Assembly: GCA_002373165.1 (NCBI GenBank)
Contig: DFJS01000097.1
Location: 15,286-29,467, forward strand
Source of the DNA: Ruminococcus sp. UBA3665
Lineage (GTDB): Bacteria; Bacillota; Clostridia; Oscillospirales; Ruminococcaceae
Length of the DNA: 14,182 nt
Direction: 5' to 3'
A model generated the notes under the pieces. The model was not told where the DNA came from. It ran no database searches and saw nothing but the letters and a program-made list of their open reading frames with translations. Shown piece after piece: positions 12,420 to 14,182 of this stretch (the stretch's first letter is position 1; each line of letters opens with the position of its first letter). Both the position numbers and the translations under genes were made by a program.

Positions 12420-14182
12420 ATGTTTGAACGGCTTCTGGCAAAGAAATATATCTTTCAGCAGAAACGGCATTCGATTCTGACTATTTGCAGCATCATGACG
12501 GCTCTTGCACTGATGACGGCTTTGTTCACGTTATTTTCGACTGTGCTGCAATGTCTGCATGATGTTGAATATGATAACAATCCGTGGCATTATAAAATCG
12601 TCAATCTGACTAAAGACAAAGCAGAATCGCTTTTGGATCTTCCGGAATTTGACTGTAAATTAGTTATCGAAAAAGATTATACTTGCAGTGTCGAATTGCT
12701 ATTAAAAGAATATACAGAATATGATTATTCCTATCGCGGAGATATTAAAGGCTACTGGAATGAACTAGGCATCAACAGTCAGGAGCAGATTGAAGTAAAC
12801 CGTTCTCTGATTGATTATGATATGATCGATTTGCAGGCACGCGGAAGCATGGTACAGATATTTGCAATATTCTATATTTTTGTTATTTTCCTGGCACTTG
12901 CGCTCCGGCTGGTGATTGATACGGCTTTTGAAGTCTCTTCCAAAGAACGGGAACGACAGTTCGGAGTATTGCAGTCCATCGGCGCAACTCCTCAGCAGAT
13001 TGTCAGAATTATTACTTACGAAGGCCTGATGCTTTCCTGTGTGGGAGTTCCTCTGGGCATTCTGGCCGGAATCGGTCTGGGATATGCCTCATTCCAGGCG
13101 ATTCTTACCAGCGGCGTGGCAGAGGCCTATCTGCATGACGGACAGGAAATTTTTCTGCATTATCATCTGAATATACTGCTTCTGCTGATTGCTGCGGTCA
13201 CAGGTCTGGCATGGGTGCTGTTTTCGGCATACGGAACGGGTATGAGAGTTATCAAAATGACTCCGATTCAGGCAATCAGCAACCGGAGCAATAAAATCAC
13301 CAAAGTCAAAAAGCATTCTTTCTTCACGCTTTTATTCGGCTGGAAAGGCAGACTTGCCGCCCGGAACAACCGCCGTCAGCCGAAACGGTTTATCATTACT
13401 GTGTTGTCTCTGACGCTTTCCATGGTGCTGTTTGCCTCTGTTTCGATTATCATGGAGAAGGGAAAGGTCGTTGTCGACAGAATGTTAGAGGACATGTATG
13501 GCGAAAATTATTTTGATATCTGGGCAGATACAAAAGCGAATATCGGAGCAGAAAAATATCTGAATACGATGAAACAGATTGAAGATTCCGGTTATTTTAC
13601 AGATGTCAATTATGGAATCACTGTGGTCGGCTTTAATGATAAGAATGCAATTTATATAAATTATTCTAGTGAAACGCAGTATCTTCAGGCATTCCAGAAC
13701 AATCCGCCTGTATCGTATGAGGAGCTGAAAAATTCCGGCGGTTATCTGTACGCATCCGCTCAGGAACTGGAAGGCGATACTGTTACAGTGGAGCAGATGC
13801 TCAGCTATGTCAGCGAAAAAATAGGAAAGCAGGATGTGAATCTGGAATGTCCCATCATTCAGAAAACAGGAATTCCGCCGGCGGAACGGAACTATTTAAT
13901 CAGTGATAATCAACTGGATAAGTATATCTGGCTGTATGCGCCGCTTGAACTGTATCAGGAAAGCGCAAAGGAACTTTATGACTTATCAAGATATTCTGGC
14001 AGTTTCACGGTGATGCTGAAAGATACCAAAGAACATGACAAAGCTGTGGATTTTCTGAATTCGCTGGATACTGTCGAAAGCGGCATGATGGACCTTTATC
14101 TGGAGCATAAGAAATCAGATACGATGCTTTCTGCTATCGAAATCGGCCTTACCTGCCTGAATATCATGTTTATTCTGATTGC
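12420..14182 (+). CDS. FtsX-type ABC transporter permease (3' end outside window)
   Basis: The frame is open from ATG 12420 to the last base, giving 587 residues with no stop in the window. Hydrophobic helices occur at about 18-42, 144-166, 203-222, 250-272 and 324-344, with a sixth starting near 572. The sequence from residue 170 (SSKERERQFGVLQSIGATPQQI) to 222 is a typical FtsX domain. Two extracytoplasmic regions are visible, about 43-143 and 345-565. This is the MacB/FtsX-like duplicated layout with two external domains. Classical BceB instead has ten helices and one large domain between helices 7 and 8, so it is related to, but not a plain copy of, BceB. The gene is coupled to the ATPase (three-base gap). 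It is the probable substrate-recognising partner of the histidine kinase. Confidence 0.88.
   Translation, partial: MFERLLAKKYIFQQKRHSILTICSIMTALALMTALFTLFSTVLQCLHDVEYDNNPWHYKIVNLTKDKAESLLDLPEFDCKLVIEKDYTCSVELLLKEYTEYDYSYRGDIKGYWNELGINSQEQIEVNRSLIDYDMIDLQARGSMVQIFAIFYIFVIFLALALRLVIDTAFEVSSKERERQFGVLQSIGATPQQIVRIITYEGLMLSCVGVPLGILAGIGLGYASFQAILTSGVAEAYLHDGQEIFLHYHLNILLLLIAAVTGLAWVLFSAYGTGMRVIKMTPIQAISNRSNKITKVKKHSFFTLLFGWKGRLAARNNRRQPKRFIITVLSLTLSMVLFASVSIIMEKGKVVVDRMLEDMYGENYFDIWADTKANIGAEKYLNTMKQIEDSGYFTDVNYGITVVGFNDKNAIYINYSSETQYLQAFQNNPPVSYEELKNSGGYLYASAQELEGDTVTVEQMLSYVSEKIGKQDVNLECPIIQKTGIPPAERNYLISDNQLDKYIWLYAPLELYQESAKELYDLSRYSGSFTVMLKDTKEHDKAVDFLNSLDTVESGMMDLYLEHKKSDTMLSAIEIGLTCLNIMFILI

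Overview
The window looks like chromosomal DNA of a fibre-degrading gut Firmicute, most likely a Ruminococcus of the R. flavefaciens / R. champanellensis type. Three secreted proteins carry type-I dockerin modules (duplicated calcium-binding loops), which points to a cellulosome producer. AGGAGG-type ribosome binding sites, TTGACA/TATAAT promoters and a Bce-type two-component/ABC module also fit a Gram-positive. No rRNA, tRNA, transposase or CRISPR array was found.

Layout. 1-1116 (+): 3' part of a secreted V8/trypsin-like serine protease with an N-terminal dockerin, strikingly AT-rich. 1134-2141 (+): secreted dockerin protein of unknown function. 2142-3483: a duplicated regulatory region with two paralogous XRE-type repressors (+). 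Each has a palindrome in its promoter spacer, and each has a good minus-strand promoter upstream that would make a short terminated RNA; the scar of a further copy lies at 2141-2277. 3541-4797 (+): phosphoribosyltransferase-like protein and rhomboid protease, from a consensus promoter. 4846-6201 (-): [FeFe]-hydrogenase-like protein lacking the proton-relay cysteine. 6438-9428 (-): a 996-residue GH30 xylanase, CBM22, dockerin and CE1 esterase enzyme. 9429-9910: non-coding region with three copies of an unrecognised hairpin-containing repeat, apparently in the xylanase leader. 9911-11568 (-): response regulator and intramembrane-sensing histidine kinase. 11727-14182 (+): divergent ABC transporter ATPase and FtsX-type permease, the latter cut by the window end.

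How they work together. The dockerin proteins would be secreted and bound to scaffoldin. The GH30/CE1 enzyme would cut glucuronoxylan and remove ester side groups in one polypeptide. The kinase, regulator, ATPase and permease form a self-contained module resembling BceRS-BceAB peptide sensing and detoxification. A TTACA-N4-TGTAA site, plus a weaker one 22 bp downstream, sits in front of the transporter promoter. The most novel-looking parts are the XRE/small-RNA pairs and the three-copy repeat before the xylanase. Both are inferred from sequence pattern alone.
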